In this document: positions 27,924 to 36,258 of the stretch, in pieces
How positions within the stretch are numbered: position 1 is the first letter of the stretch
Layout: each line of letters starts with the position of its first letter
Source: Pseudomonadota bacterium
GTDB lineage: Bacteria; Myxococcota_A; Polyangia; GCA-2747355
Direction of reading: 5' to 3'
Assembly (NCBI GenBank): GCA_016711215.1
Contig: JADJTL010000002.1
Span: 62,001 to 126,000 of the forward strand
Length of the DNA stretch: 64,000 bases
Translations under genes and position numbers: made by a program
The notes under the pieces: model-generated
Databases searched by the model: none
Told to the model about the DNA's origin: nothing
The model's input: the letters and a program-made list of their open reading frames with translations, nothing else

Positions 27924-30131
27924 CTAATTTGATCGCGAGCGGTCGCCGTTGGCCGGGCCGCTATGCCCGTAGGCGTATTCCCCACCGCGGCCGTAGCGGT
28001 TGCGGTAGGCGTAGCGCTGACCGCGCGCGCCGATGCCGTTGACCACGCAGCCGAGCAGCGGCACGCGCAGGTCCGCCATGCGCCGCACCGTCTGACGCAG
28101 GGCCTGCTTCGTGGTCACCGCCGAACGGGCGACGATCACCGTGCCATCGCAGACGGAGCCCAGCACCACCGCATCGGTGACCAGCAGCACCGGCGGTGAG
28201 TCGATGACGATCAGCTCGAAGTGTTCGGAGAGCGCGTCGAGCACGACGCGCAGGCGATCGCTGTGGCAGAGCTCGGCGGGATTCGGCGGCAGCGGTCCCG
28301 CCGTCAGGACGGAGAGGTTCGGTACGCCCGTCGCCTTGGCGAAGCTGAGGGGGCTGCGGTCGCTCGTCAGGGCCGCGGTGATGCCATCGTTGAGCGGCAA
28401 CCCGAAGACCCTGTGCAGCATCGCACGCCGCAGGTCGAGGTCGACCAGGAGCACGCGACGCCCCTGCTGTGCGACCGTGATCGCGAGGTTGGTCGCGGTC
28501 ATCGTCTTGCCCTCGGAGGGACCCGGGCTGGTGACGAGCAAGCGCCGCAGCGGCTTGTCCGGCGACGAGAAGAGCAAATTGGTGCGGATCGCCCGGTACT
28601 CCTCGGCGCTCGTCGAGCGCGGGTGGTGCGCCGCCATCAGCTCGCGCACCTCGGCCTCCGGAACGCCGGCGCCACGCTCCTGCGCCGAGATCCCGGCGAT
28701 CAGTGGCAGGCCGCCGAGGAAGACCAGGCGCTCGGCCTCGACGTCCCCCTGCGCGAGCACGGAGTTATCGAGCGCCGCGAGTAGGACGACCAACCCCAGC
28801 GCGAGCAGGAGCCCGAGCAGCGCGCCGATCAGCAGGTTGGTGCGGGTGCGCGGCCGCACCGGCACGCCCAGGGCCTCGGCCGGCTCGAGCATGCGCACGT
28901 TGTTCGAGCGCAGCTTCGAGGCCAGCTCGCTCTCCGTCATGCGGGACATCAACATCGTGTAGGCGGTCAGCGCGCTGGTGGCCTCGCGCTCCAGTCGCCG
29001 GTAGGCGATCTCGCGCCGGTTGACCTCGAAGGCCGAGGTCTTCGTCTCACCGATCGCCCGCTGCAGCGCAGCCTCGGTCGCCTGGACGGTAGCGAGACGC
29101 CGCACCGCGCCGGCGACCACCGCGTCGAGTTGGCGCCGGAGGTCGGCGACCGACTGCGCCACGCGGGCCTGTTGCTCCACGACCTGCGGGTGCTGCGCCA
29201 GGTAGCGACTGCGCAGGCTGGTGGCCAACGCTCGCTCGCGCAGGGCCTGCACCTTGAGCGCGTCGATGGCGTCGCTACGAAACGCCGGGAGCTCGGGGGT
29301 GCTGAGCGGGTCGGCCGTGCTCACCGCCTTGAGCTGAGCGACCTCCGCGGCCAAGGCCATGCGCTCGCTGCGCACGTTGTTCCACTGCTGGGTCAGCGCC
29401 CCGAGCTGCGCCGAGGCGAGACTCTGGCGGTCGGTCAGCGTGATCGAGATCAGGTCGTTGTCTTTGCGGAAGCGGAAGAGCTCGGCCTCGCTCTCGTCGA
29501 CCTTGTGCTTGAGCCGATCGAGCTGCTTGGCGAGCCACGCCACGGCGCCGCTGCTCGAGGCCGCCTTGTACTCGAGGTTGTGGTCGATGAAGGCCTGGAC
29601 CATCGCGTTGGCGATCCGCGCCGCGATGTTCGGGTCGGTGTGCTCGGCGACGATGTCGATGATGCTCGCACCGTGACGCACGGAGCAGCGCACCGCTCCC
29701 CCGACGACCCGCGCCGCGAGCGCTGGCGTTCGCGACGCCCGCGATGGGCGCAAGGACGCGGGTCCCCAGAACGCGTCGACCCGGTGGAGGTTGAGCAGCC
29801 GCGCCGCGCGCTCGGCGACCTGCGAGCCGCAGGCGACCGTCTCCTGGGTGCGCATGTACTCGTCGGTGTCGCGATAGGCGTTGGGGGAGATATCCACCAC
29901 CTCGGTCACGCGACCGAGGACCTGGGGCATCTGCTGATCAACGATCAAGGCGGCGCTGGCTCGGTAGATGCGCTGTTGCCGATAGGTCCAGAGCGCGGTG
30001 GCGGCGATGGTGAGGGCCGTCACCGCGATGATCAGCAGCTTGCGGTTCCAGAGCAGCTCGAGGTAGCCGCGCAGCGCCAGCGCCTGGCCCTCATCCTGCG
30101 GCAATAGCTCCTGCGGCGATTCGGTGCTCAC
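27924..30131 (-). CDS. Polysaccharide biosynthesis tyrosine autokinase (Wzc/BY-kinase type)
   Basis: A 735-residue protein. An N-terminal Wzz domain lies between two membrane helices (residues of about 30-50 and 440-465), with long periplasmic coiled coils. A cytoplasmic BY-kinase follows, with Walker A SPGPSEGKTMTATNLA, Walker A' VLLVDLDLRRAM and Walker B LIVIDSPP. The C-terminus is a Tyr cluster (five Tyr in about 15 residues near the end), the usual autophosphorylation site. Such proteins control chain length and export of exo- or capsular polysaccharide. No glycosyltransferases are adjacent; the nearest upstream genes are those of the putative peptide-maturation operon, 204 bases away. 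Confidence 0.93.
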   Translation of the reverse strand: MSTESPQELLPQDEGQALALRGYLELLWNRKLLIIAVTALTIAATALWTYRQQRIYRASAALIVDQQMPQVLGRVTEVVDISPNAYRDTDEYMRTQETVACGSQVAERAARLLNLHRVDAFWGPASLRPSRASRTPALAARVVGGAVRCSVRHGASIIDIVAEHTDPNIAARIANAMVQAFIDHNLEYKAASSSGAVAWLAKQLDRLKHKVDESEAELFRFRKDNDLISITLTDRQSLASAQLGALTQQWNNVRSERMALAAEVAQLKAVSTADPLSTPELPAFRSDAIDALKVQALRERALATSLRSRYLAQHPQVVEQQARVAQSVADLRRQLDAVVAGAVRRLATVQATEAALQRAIGETKTSAFEVNRREIAYRRLEREATSALTAYTMLMSRMTESELASKLRSNNVRMLEPAEALGVPVRPRTRTNLLIGALLGLLLALGLVVLLAALDNSVLAQGDVEAERLVFLGGLPLIAGISAQERGAGVPEAEVRELMAAHHPRSTSAEEYRAIRTNLLFSSPDKPLRRLLVTSPGPSEGKTMTATNLAITVAQQGRRVLLVDLDLRRAMLHRVFGLPLNDGITAALTSDRSPLSFAKATGVPNLSVLTAGPLPPNPAELCHSDRLRVVLDALSEHFELIVIDSPPVLLVTDAVVLGSVCDGTVIVARSAVTTKQALRQTVRRMADLRVPLLGCVVNGIGARGQRYAYRNRYGRGGEYAYGHSGPANGDRSRSN

Positions 30132-30335
30132 GCTCTTCTACCCCCGCCTGCAGCTCTGCAGCTCTGCAGCTCCACTGCCCCTAGTCTCACCTCTATCGTC
30201 GGTGCCGGTCCAATTTGAAGGGCGCTTGCTGCGCGCGCGCTGGGCGCAGTGAGCGCGGTTGGCGTCGAGGTAGGCCTTCATCGGCGACGTAGGCAAGCGG
30301 CGACGTAGGCGCTGAGCGCTGCGAGCGCGCCGCCT

Positions 30336-31202
30336 TCACGACCGCGGGAGTGCTGGAGGCGAGAGCAGCGCGGCGGCGACCGCCGGATCGCGCCACACGA
30401 GCCGCTGGGAGCGACCGGGGCGAATCAGGCTGGCCAGATCGATGGCGCGCTCGGCGAGGGGGGTCAACGTCGCCAGGTGCAGCGCCGCCAGCGCCTCGAG
30501 CGGCGCGCAGGACCGAAGCTCCGCGCCCGCTCCCGCCAGCGCATCTGGGGCGAGCGGATCCGAGGGCTCGACCAGCACGAGGCGCAGGCCCGACACGGGA
30601 GCCGGACCGGCCGCGAGGCGCTCAGTGGGCACCGGCGCCAGCGGAAGCGCCAGCGTCCGACCATCGGCGGCGTGGTAGATGCACGTGCGCAGATCGCAAC
30701 CGGCCAGCAGCGGCGCTGGGGTCTCGTCGAGCGCGATCGGATTGAACTGGATCGCCCGCGGCAGCCCCCAGAGCTGCGCGCCCTCGACGAAGGCGAGGTC
30801 ATCGCCCAGGTAGTCCCAGCCCGCTCGCAGCAGCGCCCGCGCCAGGGTGCTCTTACCGGCCCCCGAGGCGCCGAGCAACAGGGTCGGCTCGCCCGTCGGC
30901 GCCACCAGCGCGGCCGCGTGCAGCGCCAACGCCGGCGCGCTGCGCGCGAGCAGCTCCCGATAGAAGAGGTGCTCGAGCACGGGCAGCAGATCGCCGGGGC
31001 CGGCCGCCTCGGCCACCGCCTCGCCGTTGCAGGAGACCTGCAGCAGGTCGTCGACGGTGATCGCCACGCGCTCCGTCGGTGCGAGCAGCGGGCGCGAGCA
31101 AGGCGCGAAGACGGCCCGCAGCGCCTCACGCGACGCGCGCCAGGCGCAGTCGACGTCGAAGCGCAGCCGTGAGGCGTAGAGCGTCAACAAGGGCCGACTC
31201 AA
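30336..31202 (-). CDS. HPr kinase-like P-loop protein (HprK-related)
   Basis: A 288-residue protein. The start is TTG, overlapping the stop of the PqqD-like gene (TTGA, 31199-31202). The P-loop GASGAGKST is at 111-119, followed by DYLGDDLAFVE, matching the core of HPr kinase/phosphorylase-like proteins. The N-terminal half (LEHLFYRELL...ALHAAALV) is as in HprK-related proteins found with PqqD-like partners. Relatives occur in RiPP clusters (for example lasso-peptide loci, where a homologue phosphorylates the precursor) and in polysaccharide loci. Here it is the last gene of the precursor-radical SAM-PqqD operon. Its substrate is unknown. Confidence 0.8.
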   Translation of the reverse strand: MSRPLLTLYASRLRFDVDCAWRASREALRAVFAPCSRPLLAPTERVAITVDDLLQVSCNGEAVAEAAGPGDLLPVLEHLFYRELLARSAPALALHAAALVAPTGEPTLLLGASGAGKSTLARALLRAGWDYLGDDLAFVEGAQLWGLPRAIQFNPIALDETPAPLLAGCDLRTCIYHAADGRTLALPLAPVPTERLAAGPAPVSGLRLVLVEPSDPLAPDALAGAGAELRSCAPLEALAALHLATLTPLAERAIDLASLIRPGRSQRLVWRDPAVAAALLSPPALPRS

Positions 31203-31489
31203 GCAGCCGGGGCCACGAAGTCGACCAGCGCGTGTTGCTCCAGCTCGCGCAGAAAGCCGAGCGCGTCGGTGGCGATCCGCTCGCGGGGCAGCGCGACGCC
31301 CTCCGCGACGATGCCGGCGATCTCGTCGAGGCTGCGGCGCCCGTCGATCAGATACCAGACGATCGCGCCGACCGCGTTGAGCACCAGCAGCCGGCGACCG
31401 GCCTCGTCGAAGATCACCGTCTCTCCGGTGGCCTCCAGCTCATGCACGACCCCCTGGAGGCGACGCGGTATCGGCGATCGCGGCGTCAT
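31199..31489 (-). CDS. PqqD-family peptide carrier (RRE)
   Basis: A 96-residue protein from the ATG at 31489, which overlaps the radical SAM stop (ATGA). It shows the PqqD pattern: an N-terminal strand pair (VVHELEATGETVIFDE), LLVLNAVGAIVWYLIDGRRSLDEIAGIVAE and a C-terminal helix (ALGFLRELEQHALV). PqqD-like RRE proteins bind the leader of a precursor peptide and present it to a radical SAM enzyme. Its place between radical SAM and kinase genes supports this role. Confidence 0.85.
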   Translation of the reverse strand: MTPRSPIPRRLQGVVHELEATGETVIFDEAGRRLLVLNAVGAIVWYLIDGRRSLDEIAGIVAEGVALPRERIATDALGFLRELEQHALVDFVAPAA

Positions 31490-32757
31490 GCAGCGGAGGC
31501 TCCGCCCAGGAGCGCGGCGCGCACCCGGCATTCGACGCAGGCCAGGCGATCGGCCCAGGCCGCCGCCCGCTGCCCGAGCCCCGCCAGATCGCCGTCGAGG
31601 GCAAGGGGCGCGCTCAAGATCTCGCGCAGCGATTGCCGATGGACGCTGCCCAGCGGCAACGCGCGGCTGAAGATGCACGGGTAAACAGTGCCGTCGGCGG
31701 CGACCGCGGCCTTGCCACCAAAGGGCGCGCGCGCTCTCCCGCCATGCGACGCGGCGGCGGAGAGCGGCGCGAGGTCAGCCTCGGTGCCGGCGGCAGGGCT
31801 GGCGTCGGCGTTGGCGTCGGCGGCAGCGGCAGGGGCAGGGGCAGCCTGCTGCGCCCCCGCTACCACGCGCGCCGGCTGCTCGAGGTCCGTGAGGCCGCCG
31901 CGTCCCACGCGGCGCTGAGCGCTGACGCTGATCGCCTGCGCGGGCACGCCGAGCCGGGCCAGCCACGCGCAGGTGGCGTCGACCTGCGCGCGGTTCTCCT
32001 CGAGCGCGATCACGCCGACCCGCAGCGGCAACCTCGCCGCGAGCACCCGACGGATCGCCCGCGCCGTGAGCCGCTGGCTGCCGGGTCGCTGCGTGATGCG
32101 GTCATGGACCTGCGGATCGAAGCTGTAGAAGGAGCAAGCAAAGGCGACGGGCAGGCCGCGCAGGCGCTGCAGCAAGCCGGGGGTCAAGGCCAGCCCGTTG
32201 GTGAAGATCTCCACCTGCTCGAAGCCCAGGGTCGCGGCCCAGCGCGCCGCCGGCACCAGCCACGGGCTGAGCAAGGGGTCGCCCCCTGTGAGCTGTACGC
32301 TGCGGAAGCCGAGCGCACGGGCGTCCTCCAGCACCTGGCGCAGCGTCGCGCCGTCGAGCATCGCGCGCTCGGTTGGTCCCGCACCCGCGTAGCAATGCAA
32401 GCAGGCCTCGTTGCAGCGCGCGGTCAGCTCGAGGAAGAGCAGCTCGAAGCGCGCGCCAGCCAGCAGCGCCGCGCGGCTCAGCGGCACCGGGGTCTGCCAC
32501 CTCAGCGCGCTCGCCAGCGGCTCCAGCTCCGGCGCCAACACCGCGAGCGCCTGCAGGCGGTCCGGCAGCTCGGCCCACCACTGCGCCGGCGGCAGGGGCT
32601 GCGCGCCCTGATCGAGGCGCAGCTCCGCGCCGCTGAGGAGATCGTGCGCGGTCATACCGCGCGCGTCGTCGAGCAGCACCCAGCTCGGCGCGAGGAAGCG
32701 CCCGCCGCTGGCTGCCTGCGGCGACGCTGTAGTCGGAAAGTTGCCCGGCACGCCCAC
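31486..32757 (-). CDS. Radical SAM peptide maturase (SPASM/twitch-like C-terminus)
   Basis: The start is a GTG three bases after the stop of the precursor-like gene. The 423-residue protein has CNEACLHC (Cys 115, 119, 122) for the 4Fe-4S cluster and TGGDPLL for SAM binding, then a TIM-barrel-like course. The C-terminal region has YPCIFS with GSV and a late CVEC, like a reduced SPASM/twitch auxiliary cluster domain; fewer Cys are present than in full SPASM. An Ala/Pro/Asp-rich insert of about 45 residues (near 305-350) lies between the two parts. It likely modifies the Cys-X-Pro peptide encoded just upstream, perhaps by thioether or other crosslinks. The chemistry is inferred only from the family. 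Confidence 0.87.
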   Translation of the reverse strand: MGVPGNFPTTASPQAASGGRFLAPSWVLLDDARGMTAHDLLSGAELRLDQGAQPLPPAQWWAELPDRLQALAVLAPELEPLASALRWQTPVPLSRAALLAGARFELLFLELTARCNEACLHCYAGAGPTERAMLDGATLRQVLEDARALGFRSVQLTGGDPLLSPWLVPAARWAATLGFEQVEIFTNGLALTPGLLQRLRGLPVAFACSFYSFDPQVHDRITQRPGSQRLTARAIRRVLAARLPLRVGVIALEENRAQVDATCAWLARLGVPAQAISVSAQRRVGRGGLTDLEQPARVVAGAQQAAPAPAAAADANADASPAAGTEADLAPLSAAASHGGRARAPFGGKAAVAADGTVYPCIFSRALPLGSVHRQSLREILSAPLALDGDLAGLGQRAAAWADRLACVECRVRAALLGGASAA

Positions 32758-32760
32758 GAC

Positions 32761-33090
32761 CTATTTCTGCGGTCCGCAGCGCTGAGGCACGCAGCCCACG
32801 GGCCCGCAGGAGCCCGGGGCGCAGCCCCCGTTGGGGGCGCAGATCGGGGTGCAGCGGTTCGGGCTGCAGACGTTGGGCGCGCAGGCGTTGGGCACACAGG
32901 ACCAGGTCGCGGCGCCGGCGTTGCGCACGGCGATGGTCGCCGTCACCGCCGGCAGGACGTAGGCCGCGAGCTTGAGCAGCTTGCGCCGCGCGAGGTCGTA
33001 GTCGAACTCGGCGGCGGGCGACGACTCGGGCCCAGGGTCGCCAGCGCTCGGCGGCGCCGTTGAATCGCGGGTTTCACGCATCGGTGACAT
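32761..33090 (-). CDS. Cys-X-Pro repeat peptide, putative RiPP precursor with Tat-like leader
   Basis: 109 residues from the ATG at 33090; an internal ATG at 33081 is also possible. Residues 1-33 are acidic and Pro/Ser-rich. ARRKLLK (34-40) is close to a twin-arginine motif, followed by a hydrophobic stretch (about 41-55) and a possible cleavage site AGAA (58-61). The remaining 45 residues carry nine Cys (65, 70, 75, 80, 84, 90, 95, 100, 105), each followed by X-Pro, in mostly five-residue units such as CAPNV, CSPNR and CVPQR. Radical SAM, PqqD and HprK-like genes follow in the same operon with a 3-base gap. I know of no described family with this exact core. A Cys-rich structural secreted peptide without modification is the alternative. 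Confidence 0.75.
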   Translation of the reverse strand: MSPMRETRDSTAPPSAGDPGPESSPAAEFDYDLARRKLLKLAAYVLPAVTATIAVRNAGAATWSCVPNACAPNVCSPNRCTPICAPNGGCAPGSCGPVGCVPQRCGPQK

Positions 33091-33226
33091 CCGTCGGCTG
33101 GAGCTGGATGACTTCGATAGTGGGCGCAAAGCGCGACGCCGTCCAGTCCCCGGCCCAGTGTCCTGCCCAGCGTCCCATCCCGACAGTCGCAAGGGTGCCC
33201 TGGCGCGGCGCGCCTCCACGGCGCCC

Positions 33227-35116
33227 TCACCCCTCGAGCGTCGAGAGGTCGCCCTCGTCCTGACCGAGCGCCCGCGCCACCAGCAGCCGACGCATGATCT
33301 TCCCGCTGCGCGTCTTGGGCAGGCTCTCGACAAAGACAATCTTCTCGGGCCGAGCGATGGGACCCATCTCGTGGCTGACGTGCTGCTTGAGCTCCTGCTC
33401 GAGCGTGGCGCCGCCGGAGAGCCCCGCGCGCAGGATTACGAAGGCCTGGATCGCGTGCCCCTTGAGCTCATGGGGCAGGCCGACGGCTGCAGCCTCGGCG
33501 ACGGAAGGGTGGCTGACCAAGGCGCTCTCGATCTCGGCCGTGCCGAGCCGATAACCGCTGACTTTGATCACGTCGTCGATGCGGCCGATGATCCAGAAGT
33601 AGCCGTCCTTGTCGAGGCGAGCGGCATCGCCGGCCTTGTACCAACCCTGCGCGGCATAGTCACGCCAGTAGGTCTCGACGAAGCGGTCGGGGTCCCCGTG
33701 GATCGTGCGGGCCATCCCCGGCCATGGGTTCTTGATCACCAGCTTGCCCTCCTCGCCGGTGGGCACGTCGCGGCCCTCGTCGTCGACCACGGCGACCTCG
33801 TTGCCGAAGAAGGGCTTCGCCGCTGATCCGGGCTTGAGCGGCATTGTGGGCAGGGGGCTGATCATGAAGCCGCCAGTCTCGGTCTGCCACCAGGTGTCCA
33901 TGATCGGGCAGCGGCCACGGCCGACGACCTCGTGGTACCAGCGCCAGGCCTCGGGGTTGATCGGCTCGCCCACCGAGCCCAGCAAGCGCAGCGAGTCGAG
34001 CCTATGGCGCTGTGGCCACTGGTCCCCATAGCGCATCAGGCCACGAATCGCCGTCGGCGAGGTGTAGAGGATCGTCACCCCATAGTGCTCGATCATCTTC
34101 CACCAGCGATTGGGATAGGGGTGGTCCGGCGCGCCCTCGTAGAGCATCACGGTCGCCCCGTTGATCAGCGGGCCGTAGACGATGTAGCTGTGGCCGGTGA
34201 TCCAGCCGGGATCGGCGGCGCACCACCAACGATCCTCGTCCTTGATATCGAAGACGTAGCGATGCGTGGTGGCGGTGTAGACCTGGTAGCCACCGTGCGT
34301 GTGGACGAGACCCTTGGGCCGCCCGGTGGTGCCGGAGGTGTAGAGCAGAAAGAGCGGGTCCTCGGCGTCCATCACCTCGGTGCCGCAGTTGTCGAGCACC
34401 AAGGGCAGGCTCATCAGCTCGTGGTAAAAGTAGTCGCGGCCGTTCTCCATGTAGACGTCTTGGCCGGTGCGCTTGACGACGATGACGTGCTCGATCGTCG
34501 GCGAGCGCTTGATCGCCTCGTCAGCGAGGCTCTTGAGGTCGTTGATCTTGCCGCGGCGCCACCCGCCGTCGGCGGTGACGAGGACACGGCTCTTGGCGTC
34601 GGCGATGCGGCCAGCGAGGGCATCGACCGAGAACCCACCGTAGACCACGCTATGAGCCGCGCCGACCTTGGCGCAGGCCAGCATCGCGAAGACCAACTCG
34701 GGGAGCTGCGGCATGTAGATGGTCACGATGTCGCCGCGGCGCACCCCCATGCTCCGCAGCACGTTGGCGAAGCGCGTCACCTCGCGGTTCAGCGCGTGAT
34801 ACGAAAAGGTGCGGTAGTCGCCCGGCTCACCCTCCCAGATCAGGGCCAGCTTGTTGCGTCGCCAGGTGCTCAGGTGGCGGTCGATCGCGTTGTGCACGAT
34901 GTTCGTCTTGGCGCCGACGAACCAGCGGTAGAAGGGCGCTCGGCTGGCATCGAGCACCTGTTCCCAGGGCGAGAACCAGCCCAGCCGCGCGGCCTCCTCG
35001 GCCCAGAACCCCTCGCGGTCCTCGATCGACCGACGATAGGTGCTCTCGTAGTCCTTGATGTGCGCGCCCCGCACCAGCTCGTCGGGCGGCAGCACGAGCT
35101 CGCTTCGATGATTCAT
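33227..35116 (-). CDS. acs: Acetyl-CoA synthetase (AMP-forming)
   Basis: ATG at 35116 follows GGAGG. 629 residues, near the usual 650. ANL-family motifs: YTSGTTGRPKG, the Acs-type DTWWQTETGG, GWYKAGDAARLD, VSGYRLGTAEIES and KTRSGKIMRR, with the Lys that is acetylated in homologues. It activates acetate to acetyl-CoA through acetyl-AMP. SGYRLGT replaces the common SGHRLGT, so a related short acyl substrate such as propionate is possible. It stands alone between the peptide operon and yqeY. Confidence 0.93.
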   Translation of the reverse strand: MNHRSELVLPPDELVRGAHIKDYESTYRRSIEDREGFWAEEAARLGWFSPWEQVLDASRAPFYRWFVGAKTNIVHNAIDRHLSTWRRNKLALIWEGEPGDYRTFSYHALNREVTRFANVLRSMGVRRGDIVTIYMPQLPELVFAMLACAKVGAAHSVVYGGFSVDALAGRIADAKSRVLVTADGGWRRGKINDLKSLADEAIKRSPTIEHVIVVKRTGQDVYMENGRDYFYHELMSLPLVLDNCGTEVMDAEDPLFLLYTSGTTGRPKGLVHTHGGYQVYTATTHRYVFDIKDEDRWWCAADPGWITGHSYIVYGPLINGATVMLYEGAPDHPYPNRWWKMIEHYGVTILYTSPTAIRGLMRYGDQWPQRHRLDSLRLLGSVGEPINPEAWRWYHEVVGRGRCPIMDTWWQTETGGFMISPLPTMPLKPGSAAKPFFGNEVAVVDDEGRDVPTGEEGKLVIKNPWPGMARTIHGDPDRFVETYWRDYAAQGWYKAGDAARLDKDGYFWIIGRIDDVIKVSGYRLGTAEIESALVSHPSVAEAAAVGLPHELKGHAIQAFVILRAGLSGGATLEQELKQHVSHEMGPIARPEKIVFVESLPKTRSGKIMRRLLVARALGQDEGDLSTLEG

Positions 35117-35457
35117 CGTGCCACCTCCGGCATCACCTACGGGCCCGCGAGCGCGCGGGCGTCCGCGCGACCGCGCAGCAACGAAGTCCCAGCGGCATGC
35201 GCCCCCCCCCGGCAGCACGCCCCTCAGCAGCGCGTCAACGAGCTGCTAAGAGTGCAAGAAGGAGCAGGCCCCCGCAAGGGCGTCGGCAATGGCTCCCGCC
35301 GCCAGCGCGCCGCCGGCCGCGGCGGCCGCACGCGCCCAGAGCTGCGTGATGCCGTGCCGATACAGGGCGAAGGGTCGGGCCGTAGGCGATCAGCGGCGGC
35401 GCTTCGCCCTGTGCGACGGGGTGGCGGAAGGCTGGGGTTGCAGACGCTGCCTACGCG
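35117..35457. other. Intergenic region acs-yqeY
   Basis: 341 bases between two minus-strand genes. I see no convincing gene, tRNA or terminator; frames present are short and lack ribosome binding sites. It should contain the acs promoter. Confidence 0.5.
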
Positions 35458-35931
35458 CTAGCTGGGCGCAGCCAGCGCGGCGAGCTCGTCGCGCACGAGG
35501 CGGTTGACCAGGCCGCCATCGACGGCGTCCTTGTGCTGCTTCAGCACCTGGCCGGTGACACGCCCCGCGGCCTGCACGCCCGTCACCCCGAGCTCGGCAA
35601 TCACCCCGCGCACGAGCGCGCGCGTCGCGGCCTCGTCCAGCTTCTTGGGCAACCAGCGCCCGAGATAGTCGACCTCGAAGGCCAGCGCCTCGCTCATCGC
35701 CTGGGCGCGCGGCCCCAGCGCGGCGTACTCGTCGCGCGCCTTTTGCATCTTCTTGACGTAGGCGGCGATGACCCGCTGGTAGAACGCATCGTCGACCGGA
35801 TCGCTGAAACCAGGCGCCGTCTTGACCACGGCGGCCTCGCTCTCGATCTGCCGCAACGCGGCCAGGCGCCGCTGGTCTTTTCCCCGCATCGCGTCGCGCA
35901 GCTCGGCGCGCAGCTCGTCATGGATGCTCAT
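35458..35931 (-). CDS. GatB/YqeY domain protein
   Basis: ATG at 35931 has AGGAGGG eight bases upstream, giving 157 residues, typical for YqeY. Family features: SIHDELRAELRDAMRGKDQRRLAALRQI, QRVIAAYVKKMQKARDEY, LPKKLDEAATRALV and GRVTGQVLKQH. The domain is shared with the tail of GatB/GatE and binds tRNA; the role of free YqeY is not settled. It is divergent from the OB-fold lipoprotein gene. Confidence 0.92.
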   Translation of the reverse strand: MSIHDELRAELRDAMRGKDQRRLAALRQIESEAAVVKTAPGFSDPVDDAFYQRVIAAYVKKMQKARDEYAALGPRAQAMSEALAFEVDYLGRWLPKKLDEAATRALVRGVIAELGVTGVQAAGRVTGQVLKQHKDAVDGGLVNRLVRDELAALAAPS

Positions 35932-36258
35932 CGCCCTGCCCTCCTGCGCGAAGGCCACAGCGGCGCCGCGCCCGGGGGAGCTTGCGCGACCCAGGTCCAC
36001 GGGTCAACGGCGGCGCGAGCAAGCAACACGGTGGCGCGAGCTGCTGCCGCACGAGCTTCGCGACCGCCGCCGAAGGGGCCCAAGACCGACACCCGAGGCG
36101 GACGCCCGGCACGACCCAGCGACGCAGCGACCCGGCCTCCGTCTGTCCGACCACGCGGCGAAAACAATGCGGTGCGCTGGTTTGACCGGTCCCCGCTCAG
36201 CGTGTCATAGACGCTGGCTCGTGGCATTTTGCGCGATCTCGAACGAGGAGCACGATCA
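35932..36258. other. Divergent intergenic region yqeY / OB-fold lipoprotein
   Basis: 327 bases with no supported gene. Both flanking genes have strong ribosome binding sites at its edges (AGGAGGG for yqeY, GAGGAG for the lipoprotein). Promoters should lie here but I could not identify them. Confidence 0.5.

Noticed and set aside
32761..33339. 192-residue version of the precursor peptide
   Set aside because: The extra N-terminal part is Arg-rich shadow sequence overlapping the end of acs; the ATG at 33090 gives a coherent leader.
35117..35457. tRNA or small RNA gene
   Set aside because: No cloverleaf, anticodon arm or CCA end could be found by eye.
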